Shown: positions 43,803 through 52,299 of the stretch, piece after piece
How positions within the stretch are numbered: position 1 is the first letter of the stretch
Layout: each line of letters opens with the position of its first letter
Assembly: GCA_002084425.1 (NCBI GenBank)
Contig: NBLN01000010.1
Span: 1 to 64,000 of the forward strand
Source of the DNA: Desulfobacteraceae bacterium 4572_130
GTDB taxonomy: Bacteria; Desulfobacterota; Desulfobacteria; Desulfobacterales; Desulfobacteraceae
Length of the DNA: 64,000 nt
Direction of reading: 5' to 3'
The notes under the pieces: model-generated
Seen by the model: the letters and a program-made list of their open reading frames with translations, nothing else
Database searches by the model: none
What the model was told of the DNA's origin: nothing
Position numbers and translations under genes: made by a program

Positions 43803-43928
43803 TCAAGAACAGACTTGACCCCTTCATTTAGTCCTTGACCCCTTCATTTAATCAAGAACAGACTTGACCCCTTCATTTAGTCCTTGACCCCTTCATTTAA
43901 TCAAGAACAGACTTGACCCCTTCATTTA
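43803..43928. repeat. 49-bp tandem repeat, 2.6 copies
   Basis: A 49-bp unit (starting TCAAGAACAGACTTGACCCC) begins at 43803, 43852 and 43901, exactly in register and identical in the copied parts. Each unit holds two CTTGACCCCTTCATTTA half-units, so it has an internal duplication. It lies between two broken genes that converge on it. Confidence 0.9.
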
Positions 43929-43932
43929 TCAT

Positions 43933-44635
43933 TTATATTTTTTCTAGATCAAGATTTTTTAAAATTGTTATTCCTTTTTCTTTCATTTCTAATAAAGCCT
44001 TTGCTGTAGTATCAGAAGAAACTCCTTTACATAATGATTCTATAACAATAACCTTAAATCCAGCAGAAAGAGCATCTATTGCAGTAGCTTTTACACAATA
44101 ATCTGTAGCTATTCCATAAATAATAACTTTTTTTATTCCATTCTTTTCTAGAATTTGTGCTAAATCTGTTGTTTGTCCTCCATCATCTTTAAAGCCTGAA
44201 TAGCTGTTTGGATTTTGTCCCTTTCTTACAATACATGATGCTGAAAATAAATTGTTGTCCACAAGAACTTTTGCATTTTCAGTACCTTGTACACAATGAG
44301 GAGGCCATAAAACTTGCGTTTTTTGATTAATTTTAATTGTTTCAAAGGCTTTTTTTTCTTTATGATTAGTATAAAAAGAAACATGATTTAATGGATGCCA
44401 ATCTTGCGTGGCAAAAATACTATAGCCTTTTTTCTTTAATGTATCAGTTGTTTTTATAACATTATTGAATAAAAGTTTTATCTGTACCTGGAACTGCAAG
44501 AGAGCCTTTTTTCAGTATAGTAAAATCTCCTTGAACATCCACCACAATAATACCTGTTTTATCTTTAGCAAATACTTGATTTACAAAAATACTTAAAAAA
44601 ACTGCACAACATATTATGGCAAGTATATACTTCAT
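43933..44635 (-). pseudogene. frameshifted exported nicotinamidase/isochorismatase-family protein
   Basis: From the ATG at 44635, a signal peptide (MKYILAIICCAVFLSIFVN..FA) is followed by GIIVVDVQGDF with the catalytic Asp. The frame then breaks near 44467 (ATTCAATAATG) and continues with FATQDWHPLNHVSF (metal ligands) and GIATDYCVKATAIDA (catalytic Cys). Deleting one C restores the reading frame. A periplasmic enzyme of this family would hydrolyse nicotinamide or a related amide outside the cytoplasm. It is either recently inactivated or a base-call error. Confidence 0.8.
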
Positions 44636-44763
44636 AAAACAACTCCTTTTTATAGTCTTAAAAATTTGTTAAATTTGTGTGTATTATTAAGCTTTATGTT
44701 TCTTCAAAATAATCTGTATCAATTTTTTTAACTTTAAAAATTCTAGAGCAACTCAATTAATAG

Positions 44764-47112
44764 TTATATCAAAGCAAGTTCTAGTACTTCATCTATTTCA
44801 TCAACAAAAATTATTTCAAGTTGTTTTTTTATTAATGCAGGAATATCATTAATGTCTTTTTTATTTTCCTTTGAAATTATAACCTTTGTAATTCCACTTG
44901 CATGGGCAGCTAAAAGTTTTTCCTTAAGTCCTCCTACTGGAAGAACTCTGCCACGAAGTGTTATTTCACCTGTCATAGCAGTTTTTCTATTAACCAAACG
45001 ATTTGTAAGGGCAGAAACTAGTGCTGTGCAGATTGAAATTCCAGCTGATGGTCCATCTTTTGGAATTGCACCTTCTGGCACATGAATATGTATATCAAGA
45101 TTTTTGTAAAAATCTTTTTTAATATTTAGTTTTTTGCTTCTGGATCTAACATAACTTACAGCAGCTCTTGCAGATTCTTTCATTACATCGCCAAGTTTTC
45201 CTGTTACAGAAACATTTCCTTTACCAGGCATTGTTACAGTTTCAATGGTTAAAAGCTCGCCTCCTGCCTGAGTCCAGGCAAGACCTGTTACAATTCCAAC
45301 TTTATCTTTTTCTTCCAGCATACCATGTTTAAAAATAAATTCACCAAGGTATTTTTGAATAGATCGAAAAGATATAAGATGATGTTTTCTTTGGTTTGTT
45401 TGAACAATTTGTTTTGCAATTTTTCTTAAAATAGAAGAAATTTTCTGCTCAAGATTTCTTACTCCAGCTTCCCTTGTATAATTACGAATTATTGAAAGTA
45501 TTGCATTTTTGGAAAAAGAAACATCTTTTTTGTTAAGACCATTTTGTTTAAGTTGTTTTGGAATTAAAAATCCATTGGCAATACATTTTTTTTCATATTC
45601 TGTATATCCTGAAATACGTATTATTTCCATTCTGTCTTGAAGAGGTGCAGGTATATTATGGAGTGTATTTGCAGTAGTTATAAAAAGAATATCAGATAAA
45701 TCATAGGAAACATCAAGGTAGTGGTCATTAAAATTCTGGTTTTGTTCAGGATCAAGCACTTCAAGAAGGGCTGATGAGGGATCTCCGCGAAAATCAGTAC
45801 TCATTTTATCTATCTCATCAAGACAAAATACAGGATTGTTATATCCTGTTTTTTTTAATGTCTGAATAATTTTTCCGGGCATGGCACCAATATATGTTCT
45901 TCTATGTCCGCGAATTTCAGCTTCATCTCGAACACCTCCAAGGGACATTCTAGCAAATTTTCTTTTTGTTGCTCTTGCAACAGATTTTGCAAGGGAAGTT
46001 TTACCAACTCCCGGGGGTCCCACAAGACATAAAATAGGACCTTTAATTTTTTTCACCAGTATTTGTACGGCAAGATATTCTAGGATTCTTTCTTTGGGCT
46101 TTTCAAGGGCATAATGATCTTGTGCCAGAATATCTTCAGCTTCAACAAGATTTGTCATTATTCTGGATTTTCTATACCATGGCATTGTTATAAGCCATTC
46201 AATATAATTTCTTACAACAGTTGCTTCTGAAGACATTGGAGACATCATTTTAAGTTTAGCAAATTCTTTTCTAACTGCTGTAGCTGCTTCCTTTGGTAGT
46301 TTTTTACGTTTTATCCGATTTTCAAGTTCTTTTAATTCAGGTTGGGTTTTATCTTCTCCCATTTCTTTTTTTATGGCTTTCATTTGCTCATGAAGATAAT
46401 GTTTTTTTTGAAATTTCTCCATTTGCTCCTTAACTCTTTCCTTAATTTTTTGAGACATAATAAAAATTTCAGTCTCTTCTTGAATAAATTTTAAAAGCAT
46501 AAGAAATCTTTTATCAAGATCATAAGTTTCAAGGAGCTTTTGTTTATTAGAAATTTTAAATGGCATTTGAAAGGCAATTGTATCAGCAAGTTTGGAAGGA
46601 TAGGGGATTAATTGATTAAGATTTGCCAGGAAATTTTTTGAAATAGCACCTGATAATTTTGCATAGTTTTCAAAGGATTCAATAACTGTTCTTAGTGCAG
46701 CCTCTGCCTCAGATTTATCCATTGGATGCTCTAGTACATCTTTAATTTCTGCTGTAATATATTCCTTTGAATCTAGAAATTTTATTATTTCTCCTCTTGC
46801 TTTTCCTTCAACAAGAGCTTTAACAGTACCATCAGGCAAACGAAGCAGTTGAGTTATTTTAGCTTGTGTCCCTGTTTTATATGTTTCATTTGTCTTGGAA
46901 TTAATAATTTTAGAGTCATCTTTAGTTATGAAAAATACTTTTTTATCAGTTTCCATTGCTTTGGATAAAGCTTTAATAGATTTATCCTTTCCCACAAATA
47001 CAGATGTTACCATGGAAGGAAAAAGAACAATGTTTTTTATGGGAATCACAGGTAGTTGTTTTTTTATAATTTTGTTATCCTTTGAGTTAAAAATTTTTGA
47101 TATATTAATCAT
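44764..47112 (-). CDS. lon: ATP-dependent protease Lon
   Basis: A 782-residue AAA+ serine protease for damaged and regulatory proteins. N-terminal substrate domain, Walker A LVGPPGVGKTSL near residue 355, Walker B PVFCLDEIDKM, and a C-terminal protease domain with the Ser in KDGPSAGISIC near 677 and the Lys in GGLKEKLLAAHASG near 720. Length equals E. coli Lon. It closes the tig-clpP-clpX-lon series, after a small hypothetical gene. Confidence 0.95.
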   Translation of the reverse strand: MINISKIFNSKDNKIIKKQLPVIPIKNIVLFPSMVTSVFVGKDKSIKALSKAMETDKKVFFITKDDSKIINSKTNETYKTGTQAKITQLLRLPDGTVKALVEGKARGEIIKFLDSKEYITAEIKDVLEHPMDKSEAEAALRTVIESFENYAKLSGAISKNFLANLNQLIPYPSKLADTIAFQMPFKISNKQKLLETYDLDKRFLMLLKFIQEETEIFIMSQKIKERVKEQMEKFQKKHYLHEQMKAIKKEMGEDKTQPELKELENRIKRKKLPKEAATAVRKEFAKLKMMSPMSSEATVVRNYIEWLITMPWYRKSRIMTNLVEAEDILAQDHYALEKPKERILEYLAVQILVKKIKGPILCLVGPPGVGKTSLAKSVARATKRKFARMSLGGVRDEAEIRGHRRTYIGAMPGKIIQTLKKTGYNNPVFCLDEIDKMSTDFRGDPSSALLEVLDPEQNQNFNDHYLDVSYDLSDILFITTANTLHNIPAPLQDRMEIIRISGYTEYEKKCIANGFLIPKQLKQNGLNKKDVSFSKNAILSIIRNYTREAGVRNLEQKISSILRKIAKQIVQTNQRKHHLISFRSIQKYLGEFIFKHGMLEEKDKVGIVTGLAWTQAGGELLTIETVTMPGKGNVSVTGKLGDVMKESARAAVSYVRSRSKKLNIKKDFYKNLDIHIHVPEGAIPKDGPSAGISICTALVSALTNRLVNRKTAMTGEITLRGRVLPVGGLKEKLLAAHASGITKVIISKENKKDINDIPALIKKQLEIIFVDEIDEVLELALI

Positions 47113-47167
47113 ATATAAATGTTTCTCTTTATTATTGATACTAGAAAATTTTGTTTTATTAATTTAC

Positions 47168-47629
47168 TTATTTAAGAATTTTATCAATTTCTGTAATTAA
47201 TTTTTTATGCATATTTTCTACCTGATCTCTCATGTCTTGCTCTAATTTATGTTTGTTCTTGTTTCTAGAATAGATAAGTATAGAGCATCTATTGTGTAAG
47301 TCTCTGATAGCTTGTTTTAATTTTGGATATCGTCGGAATCGACCCGCTTTTTTTATAAAATCATCTAATTTTTTGTTTAGTTCATCAGATTGTAAATCAA
47401 GTTGATAAGTTCCAGCCCATTCTGTAATTTCTCCTGCCAGCATTTCTAACTCAGTTATTTCTTTTTCTTTTTCAAATTTTAGACTAAGAGAATGCTTTAA
47501 ATTAGCCATTTTTTTTTCGTGCTTTTGTTTATTAAAATATACAAAGACACACCAAAATATATTTACTATAAAAAATAACCAAGCAGAATAATCAGGATTT
47601 TTTTGAATTAATTCATAAACCACATTCAT
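47168..47629 (-). CDS. membrane-anchored helical protein, unknown function
   Basis: A 153-residue protein with one N-terminal helix (about 15-32) and a charged, largely alpha-helical cytoplasmic region with coiled-coil-like stretches at 38-65 and 120-150. No family recognised. It lies between clpX and lon on the same strand, 55 bp before lon, but is not a usual member of that group. Confidence 0.6.
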   Translation of the reverse strand: MNVVYELIQKNPDYSAWLFFIVNIFWCVFVYFNKQKHEKKMANLKHSLSLKFEKEKEITELEMLAGEITEWAGTYQLDLQSDELNKKLDDFIKKAGRFRRYPKLKQAIRDLHNRCSILIYSRNKNKHKLEQDMRDQVENMHKKLITEIDKILK

Positions 47630-47706
47630 TTTTTAGTTATCTATTCCTTATATATTAGGTTTGTTTTTGTTGATGAATCTGTAAAAAAATCAATTTTAAT
47701 AAAAAA

Positions 47707-47834
47707 GATGGCTAAGTAAAAAGCTCCATATACAAGGCGTAATATTTTTTCAAGGATGAAATCATACATATAGTATTTTAAGGTCTTGAAAAAATATTAC
47801 AACAAAGTATATGGAGAATTTTTACGACGCCATC
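47707..47834. repeat. dispersed repeat family 2, best-preserved copy
   Basis: A 128-bp element with about 50-bp near-perfect inverted arms: from the left GATGGCTAAGTAAAAAGCTC and from the right GATGGCGTCGTAAAAATTCT, both continuing to CCATATAC and then TAATATTTTTTCAAG. The right arm overlaps clpX and encodes its last residues Met-Ala-Ser and stop. It is a foldback or MITE-like structure, or a very long terminator hairpin for clpX. Confidence 0.8.
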
Positions 47835-49087
47835 TTAGTTGTTTTTTTTAGTTTGGCTTGTTCAAATAAAAGTATGGGATCTTCTTGTTTTAAAATAACT
47901 TCTTCACCTATAATGCATTCCTTAACATTTTTTTGGGAAGGTATTTCATACATAATATCCAGCATTGCCTTTTCCATAATTGCACGAAGACCTCTTGCAC
48001 CTGATTTTCGCTCAACCCCTTTTTTTGCAATAGCAGTAAGGGCTTCATCAGTAAATTCCAGATTAATTTTTTCAAATTCAAATAATCGTTTATATTGTTT
48101 AATAAGAGCATTTTTAGGTTGTGTAAGAATTTTTATAAGGGAAGATTCGTTAAGTTCATTAAGAGTTGTAAGAATTGGTAAACGACCAAGAAATTCTGGA
48201 ATTAGACCAAATTTAATAAGATCTTCAGGATTAAGATGTTTAAGAAGTTCACCTATATTCTTTTTCTTGTTATTTATAAGTTTTGCATCAAATCCTATTG
48301 ATTTATTGGTAAGTCTTTTTTGAACAATTTTTTCAAGACCTGTAAATGTTCCTCCGCAAATAAAAAGAATATTTGAAGTATTTATTTTTACGAAATCCTG
48401 TTGAGGATGTTTTCTTCCTCCTTTGGGAGGTATGCTTGCTGTGGTACCTTCAATAATTTTTAAAAGTGCTTGTTGAACTCCTTCGCCTGAAACATCTCGG
48501 GTAATGGATGGATTATCACCTCGCTGGGAAATTTTATCTATTTCATCAATATAAATTATTCCCTGTTGTGCTTTTTCAATGTCATAATCAGCATTTTGAA
48601 CAAGGGAAAGAATAATGTTTTCAACATCTTCACCAACATATCCTGCTTCTGTTAAAGTTGTTGCATCTGCAAGGGTAAAGGGAACATCCAGAAATCTTGC
48701 AAGGGTTTGAGCAAGAAGAGTTTTTCCACATCCTGTGGGACCAATAAGAAGAATATTGCTTTTTTGTATTTCCACATCATCATCTTTTATTTCTGAACCA
48801 AGGCGTTTGTAATGATTATAAACAGCAACAGCAAGAACCTTTTTTGCTCTATCCTGTTCAATAACATAGGAGTCTAGAACTTCTTTAATTTGTTTTGGAG
48901 CAAGAAATTCTTTTTTCTTATTATCCTTATTATTTTTGTTTTCATCTTTAATTATTTCATTGCATAAACTAACACAGTCATTACAAATATAAACACTTGG
49001 ACCTGCAATGAGTTTTGTTACCTGTTTTTGATTTTTCCCACAAAATGAACAAAAAAATTCATCACTATTTTTATTTTTTGTACTCAT
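47822..49087 (-). CDS. clpX: ATP-dependent Clp protease ATP-binding subunit ClpX
   Basis: A 421-residue AAA+ unfoldase that feeds ClpP. N-terminal zinc finger [21 protein letters not shown], Walker [16 protein letters not shown] near residue 124, Walker [11 protein letters not shown], and the IGF-type loop SIGFDAK for ClpP docking. The start at 49087 is chosen (AGAGGA upstream); the longer frame to 49132 begins in repeat DNA. The C-terminal Met-Ala-Ser comes from a family-2 repeat. Confidence 0.94.
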   Translation of the reverse strand: MSTKNKNSDEFFCSFCGKNQKQVTKLIAGPSVYICNDCVSLCNEIIKDENKNNKDNKKKEFLAPKQIKEVLDSYVIEQDRAKKVLAVAVYNHYKRLGSEIKDDDVEIQKSNILLIGPTGCGKTLLAQTLARFLDVPFTLADATTLTEAGYVGEDVENIILSLVQNADYDIEKAQQGIIYIDEIDKISQRGDNPSITRDVSGEGVQQALLKIIEGTTASIPPKGGRKHPQQDFVKINTSNILFICGGTFTGLEKIVQKRLTNKSIGFDAKLINNKKKNIGELLKHLNPEDLIKFGLIPEFLGRLPILTTLNELNESSLIKILTQPKNALIKQYKRLFEFEKINLEFTDEALTAIAKKGVERKSGARGLRAIMEKAMLDIMYEIPSQKNVKECIIGEEVILKQEDPILLFEQAKLKKTTKMAS

Positions 49088-49108
49088 ATTAATTTTCCTC
49101 TGAAACTT

Positions 49109-49205
49109 GATGGGATCATAAAAATTTTCCATCTACTTTAATGTAGTATTTTTTCAAGACTTTGAAATACTATATTTTGTATATAAAAATTTTTACATAC
49201 CTATC
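49109..49205. repeat. dispersed repeat family 2, copy between clpP and clpX
   Basis: A 97-bp copy starting GATGGGATCATAAAAATTTT and ending with the inverted TTTTTACATACCTATC. It touches the TAG stop of clpP on one side and lies about 20 bp from the clpX start on the other, so it occupies nearly the entire clpP-clpX spacer. Confidence 0.7.
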
Positions 49206-49822
49206 TATACTTCAATTTTTTTGTCTTGTATTTCTTCTCTTTCAGAAACTACATTATCTATAATTCCATATTCACAAGCTTGAGAACTTGACATAAAAAA
49301 ATCACGATCTGTATCCTTTGAAATCTTTTTTATATTTTGTCCAGTATGATTGGCTAAAATATTATTTAATGAATCCTTCATTCTAAGAATTTCTGTTGCC
49401 TGGATTTTTATATCAGAGGCTTGACCTTGGGCACCTCCCAGGGGCTGATGAATCATAATTCTTGAATTGGGAAGGGCGGAGCGCTTTCCTTTTTTACCTG
49501 CTGCAAGGAGCAAAGCTCCCATGCTTGAAGCTTGTCCAATACAAACCGTTGCAATATCAGGTTTTATAAATTGTATAGTATCATATATTGCCAAACCTGC
49601 TGTAACAACTCCTCCAACTGAATTTATATAAAAATTAATATCTTTTTCAGGATCTTCAGATTCAAGAAATAAAAGCTGTGCCACAATAAGATTTGCAATT
49701 TCATCATTTATTGCAGAGCCAAGAAAAATTATTCTATCCTTTAAAAGCCTGGAATAAATATCATAGGCTCGTTCTCCTCTATTGGTTTGTTCAACAACCA
49801 TTGGTATTAGTGGCACAATCAT
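49205..49822 (-). CDS. clpP: ATP-dependent Clp protease proteolytic subunit
   Basis: A 205-residue serine peptidase. Catalytic Ser in [16 protein letters not shown], His in [16 protein letters not shown], and the conserved D in [11 protein letters not shown]. Length is standard. It lies 67 bp after tig and before clpX, the common tig-clpP-clpX order. Confidence 0.95.
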   Translation of the reverse strand: MIVPLIPMVVEQTNRGERAYDIYSRLLKDRIIFLGSAINDEIANLIVAQLLFLESEDPEKDINFYINSVGGVVTAGLAIYDTIQFIKPDIATVCIGQASSMGALLLAAGKKGKRSALPNSRIMIHQPLGGAQGQASDIKIQATEILRMKDSLNNILANHTGQNIKKISKDTDRDFFMSSSQACEYGIIDNVVSEREEIQDKKIEV

Positions 49823-49888
49823 ATCTCCTTTTTCTTAATGTTTTCAAATCAATGTTGTTTGTTCATTCTTATCCTGTTTTTTGTTCTG

Positions 49889-51247
49889 CTATTCTTTAGA
49901 TTCAGAACTATCATTTTCTGTAACTTCTGAATTTTCTTCAGATTTTTCAACAACAGGTTCAACCTCAGTAATATTTCCATTTTTAATTATAATATCAACA
50001 ACTTTTTTTTCAAGCTGGAGATGTTTGTAATATTCAAGCTGATTTTTATCTGCGTCAAAGAATTTTTTAACTGCCTCTTTAGTAGCATTCATTCCTATTG
50101 CCATATTTTCAAAACTTTTTTCCAGCTCATCCTTTGTTAGTTCCAATTTTTCCTGCTCTATAATTTTTTTCAGAATCAAGCGTCTTATTGCCTGTTTTTC
50201 TGCAACATCACGATATTTTGTTTTTAAGGTGTCATGGGTTAAACCAACATCTTTAAGGGTAATATTACTCTGGGCATAGGCTTGTTCTGTTTCTGCTATA
50301 ATCCCTTGTAATTCAATTTCAATAAGTGACTCTGGAATTTCAAACTGATTATCTTTAATAAGAGCAGTAAAGATCTGTTCACTTAATTCATGTTTAATTC
50401 TTTGTTCATAACCCTTTGTAAGATTATCTCGAATTCCATTTTTAATTTCTTCAAGATTTTCATATTGACCAAGTTTTTTAGCAAGACTATCATCAACAGG
50501 TGGTAATATTTCTTTTTGAATCTCCTTTAAAAAAACTTTATATATAATAGTTTGTCCAGCAAGCTCCTTGTTTGCATGTTCTTTTTCATAAATAACATTA
50601 ATTTCAATTTCTTTTTCAGGAATCACACCTATTAATTTTTCTGAAAATTCTTTTGGCATATTGTTGTTGGAAATGTTTAAGAGATAATTTTCAATTTTTG
50701 GCGTTTTATCAAAGGCTTTGTCATCAATAAATCCTTGATAATCAATAAGAACAAAATCATTTTTTTGTACTGCACGTTGTTCTTCAACTTTTTCCTTTGT
50801 AGCCATATTCTTTCTAATCATTTCAATTTGAGCATCAACTTCTTTTTCGGAAAATGTGTATATGGTTTTTTTAAGGTCTATACCTTTAAAATTAATATCT
50901 TTAATTTCAGGCATTACTTCAATTGTAATATCAAAAATATAGGATTCATCAGGTTTTAATTCAGGGGGATCAACCTTTGGGCTTCCCACAGTTTTAAACT
51001 CATGCTCTTTTAAAACTTTTTGAAATGATTCTTGAATTAAAATAGGTACAATCTTTGAATGCACATCCTTTGCAAACCTGCTTTCTAGTATTTTTTGGGG
51101 TGTTTTACCTTTTCGAAATCCTTTTACAACTGTTGTTTTTTTAAGTTCTTTATAGGCTTTGTCTAGTTCTTTTGCTACATCTTCTCTGGGAATTTCAATG
51201 TGGAGAATTTTCTTTATCGAACTTTTTTCTTCAATATTTACCTGCAT
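49889..51247 (-). CDS. tig: trigger factor
   Basis: A 452-residue ribosome-associated chaperone and prolyl isomerase. The ribosome-binding loop is VKGFRKGKTPQKILESRF near residue 38, the FKBP-type PPIase domain spans about 165-245 (NDFVLIDYQGFIDDKAFDKT), and the C-terminal helical arms follow. An acidic Glu/Ser-rich tail closes the protein. It is the first gene of the tig-clpP-clpX block. Confidence 0.93.
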   Translation of the reverse strand: MQVNIEEKSSIKKILHIEIPREDVAKELDKAYKELKKTTVVKGFRKGKTPQKILESRFAKDVHSKIVPILIQESFQKVLKEHEFKTVGSPKVDPPELKPDESYIFDITIEVMPEIKDINFKGIDLKKTIYTFSEKEVDAQIEMIRKNMATKEKVEEQRAVQKNDFVLIDYQGFIDDKAFDKTPKIENYLLNISNNNMPKEFSEKLIGVIPEKEIEINVIYEKEHANKELAGQTIIYKVFLKEIQKEILPPVDDSLAKKLGQYENLEEIKNGIRDNLTKGYEQRIKHELSEQIFTALIKDNQFEIPESLIEIELQGIIAETEQAYAQSNITLKDVGLTHDTLKTKYRDVAEKQAIRRLILKKIIEQEKLELTKDELEKSFENMAIGMNATKEAVKKFFDADKNQLEYYKHLQLEKKVVDIIIKNGNITEVEPVVEKSEENSEVTENDSSESKE

Positions 51248-51485
51248 TGTTTTCCTTTTTCTTAAATAAATTGTAAAATAAATAAATTATGCACAAAACT
51301 AGATTAAAATATAACAAATACACTTTAAATGAAAGGCATAAATCAGAAAATTCATAATTAATGAGCATATAACTTAAGTTTTGTTCTTTAAAACGATAAG
51401 TTAGACTATAACAACATAACTAACTGAAATAACTATTAAAATTAATAAATTCGTTTTTTGTATTATAATTTTTTGAATTCAGTAA

Positions 51486-51560
51486 CTGACATAAGGCAGA
51501 TCTGATTTTTAATTCTTGATTTGCCTTACAACGAAACATAAAAGAATATTAAATAACTAG
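51486..51560 (-). repeat. dispersed repeat family 1, copy G (inverted)
   Basis: Contains GCAGATCTGATTTTTAATTC, TTGATTTGCCTTACAACGAA and CATAAAAGAATATTAAATAA, as in copy E; it ends early, next to the IS5-type remnant. Confidence 0.75.
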
Positions 51561-51568
51561 AAGCCATT

Positions 51569-51697
51569 TTAAAAATACCTCAGCAGGATTATTACACAGC
51601 CAAGTTGTAGTATGCCAAGAAAATTATCAGCTTTGTGTTCATAACTCACAACAATCCTCCTAAAATTATGGAGCCAGGCAAAAAGACATTTCACTTC
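51569..51697 (-). pseudogene. IS5-type transposase remnant (C-terminal 42 residues)
   Basis: An open stretch reads CLFAWLHNFRRIVVSYEHKA and then FLGILQLGCVIILLRYF before a stop. This matches the C-terminal end of IS5-family transposases. Upstream the frame is broken by stops and no terminal repeats were found, so it is an old fragment. Confidence 0.75.
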
Positions 51698-51843
51698 CTA
51701 CTACTTTGATTTTTGCTGAATTGGTTGGAAGAAAATACTGGGGTTAGTATTAATAATAAAGATGAACTTTTAATTTTACTAAATTGTTATAAAAAATTGA
51801 TTAAAACCAGAATTTATAAAAATAAATAATAGTAATTATTACT

Positions 51844-52299
51844 TTAATTTAAGTCATCTTTATCAGATTTTATGGGAAATGGGATTTTGACTGGGAAGAT
51901 GCCTTCCTTTGCAAGAACTTTATCATCTTCCTTGGTTGTTGTGCCCCTTATGTTTTTGGGTTTAGATACTCCATAGTGCATTTTAAGGGCTTGTTTTGTA
52001 AAATCAGAATCAACATCTTTAAAATTTTTTTCAAAGAAATTTTTTATTTTTGTACCAAGTTCAATTATGGCATCCTTACTTGCTGTTTCCCTTTGTTTTT
52101 CAATGTCTTTTGTGGTTTGGGAAACATAACTGGAAGATGTTTTTATAGAAACAGGGGAAAGTTTTTGTGTTATAGAAGTTGTATCACAAAATGGACATAT
52201 TATTATACCTTGTTTCTGTTGAGCTTCAAAGGCTTGGGTGTGTTCAAACCATCCTTCAAAGGTATGTCCATTTATGCATTGTAAATCAAAAACAATCAT
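51844..52299 (-). CDS. DUF1178 family protein
   Basis: A 151-residue protein of the conserved DUF1178 family: MIVFDLQCINGHTFEGWF at the N-terminus, with Cys-x-x-Gly-His, and IICPFCDTTSITQKLSPV, together forming a rubredoxin-like Cys4 zinc site. Function unknown; common in Proteobacteria. Its ATG overlaps by 4 bp the stop codon of the upstream frameshifted Na/Pi symporter gene, indicating an old operon. Confidence 0.85.
   Translation of the reverse strand: MIVFDLQCINGHTFEGWFEHTQAFEAQQKQGIIICPFCDTTSITQKLSPVSIKTSSSYVSQTTKDIEKQRETASKDAIIELGTKIKNFFEKNFKDVDSDFTKQALKMHYGVSKPKNIRGTTTKEDDKVLAKEGIFPVKIPFPIKSDKDDLN

Larger units (their letters stand above)
51248..51843. other. 596-bp intergenic region with repeat and IS remnant
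   Basis: No intact gene. It holds the tig upstream region, family-1 repeat copy G (51486-51560) and a 43-codon IS5-type transposase remnant (51569-51697). The rest is featureless AT-rich DNA. Confidence 0.6.

Noticed and set aside
43803-43928. 49-bp direct repeats as a CRISPR array
   Set aside because: The copies are contiguous, with no variable spacers, and no cas genes are present in the window.
49088-49132. N-terminal extension of ClpX ([10 protein letters not shown])
   Set aside because: The extension is read from the end of a family-2 repeat; the internal ATG at 49087 has a ribosome site and matches the family start.
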